From positions 124,001 through 188,000 of the forward strand of contig UQUN01000002.1 of assembly GCA_900544175.1 (NCBI GenBank): DNA of 64,000 nt, written 5' to 3'. The position numbers were made by a program, and so were the translations under genes. Origin of the DNA: an uncultured Alistipes sp. Lineage in GTDB: Bacteria; Bacteroidota; Bacteroidia; Bacteroidales; UBA932. Of this stretch, positions 43,922 through 51,614 are shown piece by piece (within the stretch, counting starts at the first letter, position 1; each line of letters opens with the position of its first letter). The notes beneath the pieces are model-generated. The model was not told where the DNA came from and ran no database searches. It saw only the letters and a program-made list of their open reading frames with translations.

Positions 43922-44176
43922 CTAACAGTAAACAATACCATTAAGACCAATACCCGTCACTATTTCATGTACGGTTTGGCTTAAATCATCATCGCTGTGT
44001 CCACCTCCGGAGCCTATTCCGTAATTTGCCCTTCCGTTGTCAACTCTGGAGGATCCGCCTTCTTGTCCTTCATAATTACAAGCGCAGACGCATACTCTAT
44101 TACCGCCGTTAATGAGGTTCATTTCTTTCTTGCTGAGACTACTGCTCTCAAGAGCATTGAGTTTTAAAGTGTTCAT
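43922..44176 (-). CDS. Peptide precursor B, GG-Bacteroidales family (cluster 2)
   Basis: An 84-aa precursor with leader MNTLKLNALESSSLSKKEMN ending LINGG, identical to precursor A except at one position. The core NRVCVCACNYEGQEGGSS aligns with that of precursor A, then DN..ANYG and GG.SD; the tail differs (SQTVHEIVTGIGLNGIVYC) and adds a C-terminal Cys. Its ATG lies 4 bases after the stop of small-ORF copy 3, implying coupled translation. Confidence 0.88.
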   Translation of the reverse strand: MNTLKLNALESSSLSKKEMNLINGGNRVCVCACNYEGQEGGSSRVDNGRANYGIGSGGGHSDDDLSQTVHEIVTGIGLNGIVYC

Positions 44177-44180
44177 ATCC

Positions 44181-44309
44181 TTACTTTTTACATATGTGAT
44201 TAATTATTTGTCCCTCCTTTTTGATATCGGCAGATGGAGTCGGACTGCCGTCCCACACGGGCCGCTCCGGCCTGTCTGTGCGGGAGCCTGATGTGTCAGG
44301 TGGTGCCAT
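44181..44309 (-). CDS. Small proline-rich ORF upstream of precursor B (conserved family, copy 3)
   Basis: A 42-aa frame: MAPPDTSGSRTDRPERP, VWDGSPTPSADI, then KKEGQIINHICKK. Strong Shine-Dalgarno AAAGGAGG 6 bases before the ATG. First translated frame of the cluster 2 transcript, ending 4 bases before precursor B. Shared residues with copies 1 and 2 are PP, TDRP, the P three residues later, DGSPTP and a following Asp. Confidence 0.6.
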   Translation of the reverse strand: MAPPDTSGSRTDRPERPVWDGSPTPSADIKKEGQIINHICKK

Positions 44310-44445
44310 GCTCACCTCCTTTTCCTTTTATGACAGATGCGTCATTAACAATCTGCACAGCGGCATACATCATCGTATAAAATATTATGCAGCCTGCAGG
44401 CCGAGTTGTCAGAGGAGGCACTGTCGGATTAATAGCTTGAGAGTG

Positions 44446-44510
44446 AAAAAAAGAATTCCGCACCACGCAATTATACGTGATGCCTGCTTCGGACTCCCCT
44501 GATGGGATTA
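44446..44510 (-). ncRNA. Structured leader RNA / attenuator, copy 2 (cluster 2)
   Basis: Minus strand: short hairpin TCCC-ATCAG-GGGA (44507-44495), then GCATCACG-TATAATT-GCGTGGTGC (stem arms 44483-44476 and 44467-44460) and a T-run (44453-44446). It lies about 140 bases before the first small ORF. Ungapped comparison with the cluster 1 leader over 50 bases gives about 33 matches, including AGGCATC and ATAAT; stem positions that differ keep pairing (U-A to G-C, C-G to U-G). The surrounding 44310-44804 has no gene; it is AT-rich towards 44520-44800 and must hold the cluster 2 promoter, which I could not place. Confidence 0.55.
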
Positions 44511-44804
44511 ATACAATAGTAAATATTTGTTCGCATTGTATTGCGTTTTTATTTTTTGTAAAAATATATATAAATTTTAATACCGCAAAATATTTTATAA
44601 TAAACCTATATATTCCACACGGAAGAATATCGATTAATTGTTTAAAATTTTGATAATATTATGCATAATATCTTGTTCTGTTGTTGGGATATCTATGATT
44701 AACAGCATATTAGTTTATTAAAATAATATTATTGATGATTATTGAGTGGTTGAGCAATTTGATTTTGGACTTATGTGCAATAATATAAATAGGCGCAGGG
44801 GGAT

Positions 44805-45593
44805 CTACAGAAGTATCGGATTGCTCCTCATTGTCTCAAGATTGAGGTAAAGACCGTGGTGGTCTATCATTCCGTGCCGGAACATCTTCCACAGGATGTT
44901 GCAGCCGAGCTGCGCCAATGTGGAGTTTATGAACAGGTCCTGCTTTTCCAGGGCCTCCGCAAGAGAGCAGCTCGGACCGGAATCACTCTCTTTCACTCCC
45001 GTATATTTCACCAGACGGGTGATGACCTTCAAGGACGCCACGGTCTCGTAGAGTCTGGATGCCGGCTGTCTGATCCTTTTGGGCACTGTCCCCATGACTA
45101 CCTGTCCGGATGTCTGTGTGTTCCCGAAGTCCATCCAATACAGGGGCGACTCATGGCTTCTGTACTCCGAGACCGGCACTGCTTTCAGAACACTCCACAG
45201 GTCAAGCCGTGACCGGACGTTGTCAGTGCAGGTAATCGTGATGTTGGCCAGATTGTCCCGCCTGGCGTCTTTCAGTATTGCCGGATAAATCTCCGGAGAC
45301 GCCTTCCAGTCATTGCCGAAGAAATTGTTGACGCGCGTGACGAGGCACTGCGCCTTGTTCAGTCCCACATCCGAAGGACTGAAGAGCTGGCGTCCGATGT
45401 TGGCTTCAGTCACGATATCCGGATCATAGAGCGTGACGAAAAGTCCGGGATGCCCGAGGGCGCGGAGTGTTACGTCAAGCCGTGCCAGGCAGGTCAGCAC
45501 CTGTGAGCCGGTCCCTCCCGCTCCGATGAGGCTCACTGTCACCGGATGCTGCGGGTTCATGAGATAGGCGTCGATGTAATGTACCCTTTTCAT
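44805..45593 (-). CDS. PRTRC system ThiF family protein
   Basis: A 262-aa E1/ThiF-like protein: a Rossmann nucleotide site LIGAGGTGSQVLTCLARLD at about 21-39, DPDIVTEANIGRQLF (adenylation Asp and Arg) and TITCTDNVRSR (Asp). ThiF/MoeB proteins adenylate a C-terminal glycine of a ubiquitin-like partner; in the PRTRC cassette a small protein C is a candidate partner. The catalytic cysteine is not obvious. It overlaps protein B by 4 bases and is last in the PRTRC operon. Role of PRTRC in element biology is not established. Confidence 0.88.
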   Translation of the reverse strand: MKRVHYIDAYLMNPQHPVTVSLIGAGGTGSQVLTCLARLDVTLRALGHPGLFVTLYDPDIVTEANIGRQLFSPSDVGLNKAQCLVTRVNNFFGNDWKASPEIYPAILKDARRDNLANITITCTDNVRSRLDLWSVLKAVPVSEYRSHESPLYWMDFGNTQTSGQVVMGTVPKRIRQPASRLYETVASLKVITRLVKYTGVKESDSGPSCSLAEALEKQDLFINSTLAQLGCNILWKMFRHGMIDHHGLYLNLETMRSNPILL

Positions 45594-46288
45594 TTCAGAA
45601 TGTCTTTAAGTTTGAGATTTCTTAATGGTATCAGCTCTCCGGGGTCGAAAGGTCTGTCCTTTGCCGCTTTGGTCACAAGCACGAGATTTGATTTTGTCGG
45701 GTTCCCGTGGCTTCCCAGATGAGAGAACTCCGTCAGCCACAACTTCTTCTCCCAGTATTCGAGCAGGTTCGCATAAGTCATGTCCCGTGGCTTTTCTATC
45801 CTGGCCGAGCCGATGCAGACGCTTGAGCCTGTCACATTGAACAAAGGTGCCGCATAGAGGACCGTATCCATACCGGGGCGCTTATCCTGGTATGCGTAAA
45901 TGTCCAGCTGCGTTTCCCCGGCCTCATAGATAATGCCTGGCATGTTGTACTCCGCATTCTCGATTCCGAGGCCGCTGACGAAGTACATCATCCGTTTTTG
46001 CGGGGGATTGAACCAGATGTATTTTTCGCTGCCCTTCCGTGAGTCGGCATACAGCAGGTTGGACGGCAGTCTGCCGTATGGCGTGCCGCTGTGGCTTTCC
46101 GAGTAGCCGCGCACCAGCCCGTTCATGAACCCCACTGTCACGGGATGTCCTTCTCCCATCCTCCCTTTTCCGTCAATGGCCCGCTGCTCCAGAAAATACT
46201 TTCCATCATGCGCATAAGTGTACGCTATCAGCACTGCACGGGGGCGGAGGGTGGTGTGTATCGTGTTGGTAAGCTCGTTGTTATCCAT
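45590..46288 (-). CDS. PRTRC system protein B
   Basis: A 232-aa protein of the PRTRC cassette. The conserved blocks RAVLIAYTYAHDGKYFLE, TVGFMNGLVRGYS and a late LTEFSHLGSHGNPTKSNLVL are typical of this family as I know it from Bacteroides elements. No enzyme motif is visible. It overlaps the F gene upstream by 8 bases and the ThiF gene downstream by 4, indicating tight co-translation. Confidence 0.82.
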   Translation of the reverse strand: MDNNELTNTIHTTLRPRAVLIAYTYAHDGKYFLEQRAIDGKGRMGEGHPVTVGFMNGLVRGYSESHSGTPYGRLPSNLLYADSRKGSEKYIWFNPPQKRMMYFVSGLGIENAEYNMPGIIYEAGETQLDIYAYQDKRPGMDTVLYAAPLFNVTGSSVCIGSARIEKPRDMTYANLLEYWEKKLWLTEFSHLGSHGNPTKSNLVLVTKAAKDRPFDPGELIPLRNLKLKDILK

Positions 46289-47207
46289 CTTTTTTCTTTG
46301 ATATATGGTTTATGAATTTGTCCGACCATTTGAAAAACCGCTCAGGATAATCGTCTGTCATTCTGAACAGTCTGTCCGTTTCCGGGGACAGGGCCATTGT
46401 GGTGATAGGAGTCAGGTCGTATGTCTCCTGCCTGTCAGTGTTGTACAGATTCTCAAGATATTCCGTTACCACATCGTGGATGTCATAGGTTATGCATATC
46501 TGCCTGTCAAGCTCCATCGGTCGGAAGTCCGGATCATCCTCGAAGTACGGATCATAGCTGTAGTGCATGATAGGTTTCTCCGGACTTAGGAACTGGAGTC
46601 CCTCATCCATCAACTCCAGCAGCGTCCTTTCCCATCCGTTCCGGGGAGAATACCTCCGTATGGCTGCCGGCAGGTTCTTGTAGCAGGATGCGCTCTTCAC
46701 CCGTTTCAGCAGCCTGCTGATTTTGCCGTCTCTGTATGAGCGGACAGTCGCAAGCCTGCGCGGTGTGTCATCATCAGGCTCGTCCCGTTCATCCGTCTCA
46801 ATCCAGTCGAGCGCCATGTCTGCATGGTCACTTTCCAGCACGGTGGCAATCCCGTTGGCTTTGGCCATGCCGCTGATGAACGACATGGAGATGCGTTTCA
46901 GAACAGGATTAAGGCCCTCCACGAATTTAACGGGGAAATAGTACAGCGTGTACTCTCCCCATGTGTGGGATTTCCACAAGTTGAAATACAGGCGGCATCC
47001 ATCCTGCTCTATATTGACACCGGCATAGTCTTTTAGCAGCATCTTCATGTCACATACCAGCCTGCCGATGCTTTCCCCGATGCTCCTTCCGGGGACATGC
47101 CGGTCCTTCACCCCCGTGAGTTCCGCGTATCTCCGGTATGATCCGAGCAGGTATTCGTAGTTGTCTTTTGTCAGGACATTGAAGGGCTCTCCCGTATGGT
47201 CATCCAT
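46281..47207 (-). CDS. PRTRC system protein F-like
   Basis: About 308 aa from the ATG at 47207 (MDDHTGEPFNVLTKDNYEYL). The open frame continues upstream to 47381, and KTVIPSTVPGFLIMDDHTGE looks coding, so the true start may be earlier or the gene may be split from the 58-codon frame at 47246-47422. Features: helical N-terminus, WKSHTWGEYTLYYFPVKF, an acidic stretch ETDERDEPDDD, and YSYDPYFEDDPDFRPMELDR. I assign protein F by position and similarity to Bacteroides PRTRC operons; no catalytic motif is visible. Confidence 0.7.
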   Translation of the reverse strand: MDDHTGEPFNVLTKDNYEYLLGSYRRYAELTGVKDRHVPGRSIGESIGRLVCDMKMLLKDYAGVNIEQDGCRLYFNLWKSHTWGEYTLYYFPVKFVEGLNPVLKRISMSFISGMAKANGIATVLESDHADMALDWIETDERDEPDDDTPRRLATVRSYRDGKISRLLKRVKSASCYKNLPAAIRRYSPRNGWERTLLELMDEGLQFLSPEKPIMHYSYDPYFEDDPDFRPMELDRQICITYDIHDVVTEYLENLYNTDRQETYDLTPITTMALSPETDRLFRMTDDYPERFFKWSDKFINHISKKKDG

Positions 47208-47245
47208 TATGAGAAATCCCGGCACGGTGCTGGGGATTACCGTTT

Positions 47246-47422
47246 TCAGAAAACGATTACGGCACCGCTGGGCGCCGCAATCCTTTTTCTTTTTTCCGTC
47301 CCGAGATGGTATGTCTGCCCGGTCTCCTGTATGATGTATCTTGCAAGCCGCTCCATCTGGAATTCGCTTAAGAGTCTGCATGATTCCTCACTTTTTTTAT
47401 TGTCCTTTGCCATATCCGTCAT
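47246..47422 (-). CDS. Small PRTRC-operon protein overlapping the F frame
   Basis: A 58-aa frame: MTDMAKDNKKSEESCRLLSE, FQMERLARYIIQETGQTYHL, GTEKRKRIAAPSGAVIVF. Its ATG overlaps the stop of protein C (ATGA), the coupling seen throughout this operon, so translation is likely. It runs in a different frame across the first part of the F reading frame and stops 39 bases before the F ATG used here. Either it is a separate small gene or F has suffered a one-base frameshift near 47246. No slippery heptamer is visible. Confidence 0.55.
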   Translation of the reverse strand: MTDMAKDNKKSEESCRLLSEFQMERLARYIIQETGQTYHLGTEKRKRIAAPSGAVIVF

Positions 47423-47637
47423 CCTTTTGTTCCGATAGTGGTCTTGAACTCATATTCCGCCACGTCCTCCCTGATGACAGGTCCGTGCACGGTCGCCGTG
47501 GTCAGTTCCGGATATATGCTGGAGTAATAGTTCATCACCATCTCCGGCGAGAGGTCCGCACCCGGATCCGCCAGGGTCACATATGTTCCTTTTTTGAACT
47601 TGAATGAGCGTGTCATTCCTTTTATCTCAAGTGCCAT
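47419..47637 (-). CDS. PRTRC system protein C
   Basis: A 72-aa protein: MALEIKGMTRSFKFKKGTYV opens a compact beta-grasp-sized fold, then LADPGADLSPEMVMNYYSSI, YPELTTATVHGP, and a final EYEFKTTIGTKG. The size, the beta-rich pattern and the C-terminal Gly near the end make it the plausible ubiquitin-like partner of the ThiF protein; partner assignment is inference. It is followed at once by the small frame at 47246 (4-base overlap) and lies 8 bases after protein E. Confidence 0.85.
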   Translation of the reverse strand: MALEIKGMTRSFKFKKGTYVTLADPGADLSPEMVMNYYSSIYPELTTATVHGPVIREDVAEYEFKTTIGTKG

Positions 47638-47645
47638 AATCCTAC

Positions 47646-48533
47646 TTACATTTGCGGGTTGTTGTTCTGGTATCTGTTTTCTCTGTTCAGCATCTCCGAC
47701 GGGAAATCCAGGTATGTCGAGTAGTCTTCCGGTTTGTAGTCCGGATCATCCTTTATGTACGGATGTCGCCCGTTGTCCTGCACCGGATATCCGTCATACT
47801 GCGGCGGGGCTGCCGGCTGCGGCGTCATGTGCTGTCCGTATGCTGCGTGCGACGGATATTGCCCTCCCTGTACTGGATACGGCTGTGCCGGCCTGTGATG
47901 CGTCGTGTGTCCGCCCGGATACGGGGCAGGCTGCGGTGCTCTCTGCTGCGGAAGTGGATGCTGTACCTGAGCAGGCTGTGGTGATGGCTGAGGAGCTGGA
48001 GGCCGGTCGAATTCCGCCATGCCGAATAGGCTGCCGCTGTTGACCTCGGCTGTCTGCGCGGCTATTTTCTCATCGATTTCCTTTACCTGCTGCGGACTGG
48101 CGTACGCCCTGGCCTGTCCGAGCACGGTCACGGCTTCCTTGTGGTTCCTGGCCGCAATCAGATCGTCCGCCTTCTTTGTCAGCCTGTCGAATTTCTCCCG
48201 TTTTTCCTTCTCCTCCCTGCTCTCTTTAGCCTTCATGTCCTTGGCGGCTCTGCTTTCCTTAGCGGCCTTGTCCGCCTGCCTCTCGAACTCCGTCATGTTG
48301 CTCAGAAGGCCGGACACTTTCTGCACCGGTCTCGTAACAGTCTGGAAAAAACCGGCATCAAGCTCCTGCGGTGTCCCTGACAGGAGCAGCGGCACGATAT
48401 GGTTCCGGGCATCGTCGTTCAGCCCGTTTGGCTTGGGCAGTACGGATACCGTCATGCCCGTGGCTGATTTGTGGATAACCATCATGATGTCCACGTTCTC
48501 AGCCATCAGCTGGTTGAACTGTGTAAAAAACAT
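47646..48533 (-). CDS. PRTRC system protein E
   Basis: A 295-aa protein. The N-terminal domain (MFFTQFNQLMAENVDIMMVI, LPKPNGLNDDARNHIVPLLL, SGTPQELDAGFF) is the conserved PRTRC_E start. A strongly charged coiled-coil (about 95-135, K/E/R-rich) follows, then a Pro/Gln/His/Tyr-rich low-complexity C-terminus (about 175-270) and an acidic end. Start set at the ATG at 48533 because the codons upstream lack similarity. First of the recognised PRTRC genes; a 70-aa protein precedes it. Confidence 0.85.
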   Translation of the reverse strand: MFFTQFNQLMAENVDIMMVIHKSATGMTVSVLPKPNGLNDDARNHIVPLLLSGTPQELDAGFFQTVTRPVQKVSGLLSNMTEFERQADKAAKESRAAKDMKAKESREEKEKREKFDRLTKKADDLIAARNHKEAVTVLGQARAYASPQQVKEIDEKIAAQTAEVNSGSLFGMAEFDRPPAPQPSPQPAQVQHPLPQQRAPQPAPYPGGHTTHHRPAQPYPVQGGQYPSHAAYGQHMTPQPAAPPQYDGYPVQDNGRHPYIKDDPDYKPEDYSTYLDFPSEMLNRENRYQNNNPQM

Positions 48534-48565
48534 AATCTTTGGTATTAAGTGATTAAACATTGGTT

Positions 48566-48778
48566 CTATGCGTCTTTGAGGAATTCTGCCAGCAGCCTGT
48601 CTCCGTCCGGATGCCTGCATATTTCCAGTATGGGGTCCAGCAGGACTGAGATATGTACCGGTCCGCTTCCTCTTGGCGGGAATTTGACGGCAGGCTCATG
48701 TACATGCCGTTCCTGTCTCTGTGTCACGGGCTTCCGCATCGGGGTCGGTGACTGCCTTGTAAAGATTGACTGTTGCAT
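48566..48778 (-). CDS. Small PRTRC-linked protein of unknown function
   Basis: A 70-aa protein (MQQSIFTRQSPTPMRKPVTQ start, then a basic region and PVHISVLLDPILEICRHPDG, ending LLAEFLKDA). The basic N-terminal half is probably disordered; the C-terminal half is an amphipathic helix pair. It precedes protein E by 32 bases on the same strand and is probably the first gene of the PRTRC operon. Not recognised beyond this. Confidence 0.6.
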   Translation of the reverse strand: MQQSIFTRQSPTPMRKPVTQRQERHVHEPAVKFPPRGSGPVHISVLLDPILEICRHPDGDRLLAEFLKDA

Positions 48779-48809
48779 GATTTTTTTGTTTTTTAAATTG
48801 TGAATACCG

Positions 48810-48993
48810 GGCATCTCGGCCCGTTGAACTACAAGGGCCTTGCGGCGGATGCTTCGGAAAGGCAGGGTTTCCGGGGAAAATACCGCAGCGCGGCGAGGAT
48901 GATTTTCCCCGGAACCGCTTTGCGGCCCGACCTTGCCGTCCGCCAATGGGCATCCGCCAATTTTGCCCTGTAGTTCAACGGGTTGAGGATGCC
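48810..48993. repeat. Long imperfect inverted repeat upstream of the PRTRC operon
   Basis: Outer arms GGCATCTCGGCCCGTTGAACTA (48810 on) and, inverted, GGCATCCTCAACCCGTTGAA (from 48993) share CCCGTTGAACTACA. Inner arms are a perfect 13-bp pair TTCCGGGGAAAAT (48869-48881) and ATTTTCCCCGGAA (48902-48914). GGCGGATGC/GCATCCGCC also pair in between. The whole 184 bases could extrude as a cruciform or fold as RNA; no gene lies in it. Confidence 0.7.
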
Positions 48994-49010
48994 TGTTCCA
49001 GCCGTTTGTC
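48911..49010 (+). repeat. 100-bp direct repeat, left copy (flanks cluster 3)
   Basis: Matches 59184-59283 at 96 of 100 positions. It starts inside the inner arm of the inverted repeat (GGAACCGCTTTGCGG) and ends CCGTTTGTC. The 49011-49390 stretch after it is AT-rich and shows no gene. Confidence 0.9.
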
Positions 49011-49390
49011 ACACATAATATGTAATAGTCACAGAGGAAGATACGTTCGTACTATAATATAGCTTCTTTTGAGCCATATCAGAATTATAGAACGTCAAAA
49101 CTGTATAAGATTCGATCAAAAGCAGATGGCCAAATAAGAAACCTGGACAATATTAGAAGATATAATATTTTTAATCTGCCGATTATAAAGTATTTACTCT
49201 GCTGTTATTTTGTAAAATTTAATCAAAAAATAAATCACGGATAAATAAAATGTTGTGATTTCTTAGGGAGTCCCAATTTGTTATAACAACTATGTTGGAA
49301 ACAACACAGTAAAGACAGGAAATAGTATCTAATATATAGGAAATAAAAGTTCTTTTATTTCACAGCTGGTAAAGCCAATGTATGGAATTA

Positions 49391-49416
49391 AAAAGAGCCC
49401 TGCGTTCGCAAGGCTC
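49391..49416 (-). terminator. Intrinsic terminator of the cluster 3 operon
   Basis: Minus strand GAGCCTTGC-GAA-CGCAGGGCTC then TTTT, ending 8 bases after the ABC transporter stop. Confidence 0.88.
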
Positions 49417-49424
49417 AATCACCG

Positions 49425-51614
49425 TTATTCTCCGAGTTCCAACTGGTCTTTTACCAGATTGAAATAGGCGCCTTTCTTATTAACCAATTCCTTATGAGTC
49501 CCGCTTTCTTCAATTCTTCCTTTGTTCATAAAGATGATGTTATCTGCATTTTTGACGGTACTAAGACGATGAGCTATTATAACTACGGTTCTTCCCTTAT
49601 AGAATCCGGACAAATTATCCATTATCTGTTTTTCATTGAAGGCATCAAGAGAGGATGTCGCCTCGTCAAAGAAAAGGTATTCAGGATTCTTATATACGGC
49701 TCTGGCTATCAGAATCCGTTGTATCTGCCCTCCACTCAGTCCTACGCCGTTATTGCCTATACGTGTATTGTAACCGCGAGGGAGCATACGTATAAATTCG
49801 TCAGCGCATGCCAGCCTCGCAGCCGATACGACCGCTTCCTCGTCCGTCTCCGAGTAAGCCAATGCGATATTTTCGGCCACAGTTCCGCTATAGATATATC
49901 CATTTTGCATGACTACTCCGCAATGTTGTCGCCACATGTCTGTATTTCTGTTCTGTAAGGTTTCGCCTCCAATTATAATTTCTCCTGTTGTAGGCTTGTA
50001 AAAACTGAGCATCAATTTCATGAGTGTAGTCTTCCCGCTCCCCGAAGCACCGACTATGGCCGTAACTGTTCCTTTGGGAATGGTGGCATTTATCTCATGT
50101 AAGACTAAAGGGTTGTAACTGCCCTCATATTTAAAGGATACATTATTTATGAATAAATCTCCGAATTCATTTGGCGTATTCTTTCCCTTCTCATTCTCAT
50201 CTTTTCTTCTATACACTTCGTTTACTCTCTCTATTGCGATTTTACTCTCTACAATTTCCCTTGAAAAATTTACCACCATGTTTGTCGCATTTGTTAACTG
50301 TCCGATAACATACGTGATGGTCATCATGACACCTATTGTCATTTCAGTGCCTATGACTGAATAGGCTGCAAGAACAAGAATGACAAGTTGGGCAAACTGT
50401 GAGATGAACGTAGTTCCTGAGGACATATAAAGAGCATTGAATAGAGTCTTCAATGATATATCGTTTATTTTCGTCTGGACATTTTCCCACTCGGACACTT
50501 TTTTGTCCTGAGCATTGTTTATTTTTATTTCAGGCATTCCGCTGACCAGTTCATAGTTCAGGTTTGCTATTTCAGTGTCCAAAGAGAATTTCCTGTAATT
50601 CAGTGATTTCAGACGATTTAAAAATGCTCGGGAGATTAATACGGATAAAATGGCAAAAATTATGAAAATACTGAAAATACGTAAATCATAGTATATCAAT
50701 ACAGCAGAAAAAACTACAAAATTAATCAAGGCAAGAGATACAGACTGCAACTGGTTTGTAAGTAGAGTTTGAATACGTTTAAGGTCCTCCATTCTTTGAA
50801 GCAAATCCGTATTCAGTCTGGTGTCAAAAAAAGAAAGTGGTAGTCTAATAATTTTATGCAGGAATCGTACAAGCAGATCAACACTGACACGAAAGCCTAT
50901 TTTAGTCAGGATTACATTATTGACAGCACCTGCGATGCTGTATCCAAGGAAGCAAACCAGTTGCCCCGACATCAACATTATAACAACCGATATGTCTCGG
51001 TTTCCTATACCAATGTCCACCGCTTTCTGAAAAAAGAAAGGCATGCACCAGTTTGCCAGCAATACCAAAAAGGAAAGAATGCCGACATAGAAAAATTTCC
51101 GTCCGTATTTCTTTATGGATTCGTAAAGCGGTGTAAGTATCTGTTTGGAAGATTCCCAGAATGTAGTCTCATCCGAGGCAACCTCTTGGAATGCATCCGT
51201 AGGACGTATCAGTATTGCATAGCCTTTTGGTTCTTTCCCACACCATTCATCAAGAAACATTTCCTCTTTCATTCTGACTTTCCCATATTGTGGGTCTGCT
51301 ATATAGTAAGTCCTGTTTCCTGCCTTATCCTTGATATCATACAAAACAACAAAATGATTCTGCCTCCAATGGATGATTGCCGGTATAGGGATATTTGCCG
51401 CTTTGAGCTTTTCAATCATGCATGGAACGGCCTCCAAGCCCACTTGGGTGCATCCGGAGACAATGTCATCTCCCGAAACTCCCAATCTGGTCACATTGCA
51501 CAAATCCCGTAACTTATATAGCGAGATACGCTTCCCGTAATAGTTGGCAACCATCTGTATGCAGGCAGGAGCACAGTCCATACCTTCCAGTTGCCTGTAT
51601 AACTTAAATTTCAT
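49425..51614 (-). CDS. C39 peptidase-containing ABC transporter (cluster 3)
   Basis: A 729-aa PCAT homologous to the cluster 1 transporter but diverged. C39 peptidase: Cys13 in MDCAPAC, His in IIHWRQNHFV, Asp in IADPQYG. Transmembrane domain about 160-425. Nucleotide-binding domain: GASGSGKTT, MQNGY (Q-loop), a canonical LSGGQIQR signature, YLFFDEA, AHRLS. It should cleave a Gly-Gly leader and export the cluster 3 peptide. No HlyD or TolC gene accompanies it, so it may borrow those of cluster 1. Overlaps the maturase stop by 4 bases. Confidence 0.95.
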   Translation of the reverse strand: MKFKLYRQLEGMDCAPACIQMVANYYGKRISLYKLRDLCNVTRLGVSGDDIVSGCTQVGLEAVPCMIEKLKAANIPIPAIIHWRQNHFVVLYDIKDKAGNRTYYIADPQYGKVRMKEEMFLDEWCGKEPKGYAILIRPTDAFQEVASDETTFWESSKQILTPLYESIKKYGRKFFYVGILSFLVLLANWCMPFFFQKAVDIGIGNRDISVVIMLMSGQLVCFLGYSIAGAVNNVILTKIGFRVSVDLLVRFLHKIIRLPLSFFDTRLNTDLLQRMEDLKRIQTLLTNQLQSVSLALINFVVFSAVLIYYDLRIFSIFIIFAILSVLISRAFLNRLKSLNYRKFSLDTEIANLNYELVSGMPEIKINNAQDKKVSEWENVQTKINDISLKTLFNALYMSSGTTFISQFAQLVILVLAAYSVIGTEMTIGVMMTITYVIGQLTNATNMVVNFSREIVESKIAIERVNEVYRRKDENEKGKNTPNEFGDLFINNVSFKYEGSYNPLVLHEINATIPKGTVTAIVGASGSGKTTLMKLMLSFYKPTTGEIIIGGETLQNRNTDMWRQHCGVVMQNGYIYSGTVAENIALAYSETDEEAVVSAARLACADEFIRMLPRGYNTRIGNNGVGLSGGQIQRILIARAVYKNPEYLFFDEATSSLDAFNEKQIMDNLSGFYKGRTVVIIAHRLSTVKNADNIIFMNKGRIEESGTHKELVNKKGAYFNLVKDQLELGE

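Noticed and set aside
44221..44502. 93-codon plus-strand frame upstream of cluster 2
   Set aside because: Antisense of small-ORF copy 3 and of the leader RNA; similarity to other plus-strand frames at 42734 comes from the duplicated small ORF.
47241..47252. Programmed ribosomal frameshift joining the 58-codon frame to PRTRC F
   Set aside because: The move needed would be -1 but no X XXY YYZ heptamer is present at the stop; a sequence change or separate genes are simpler.
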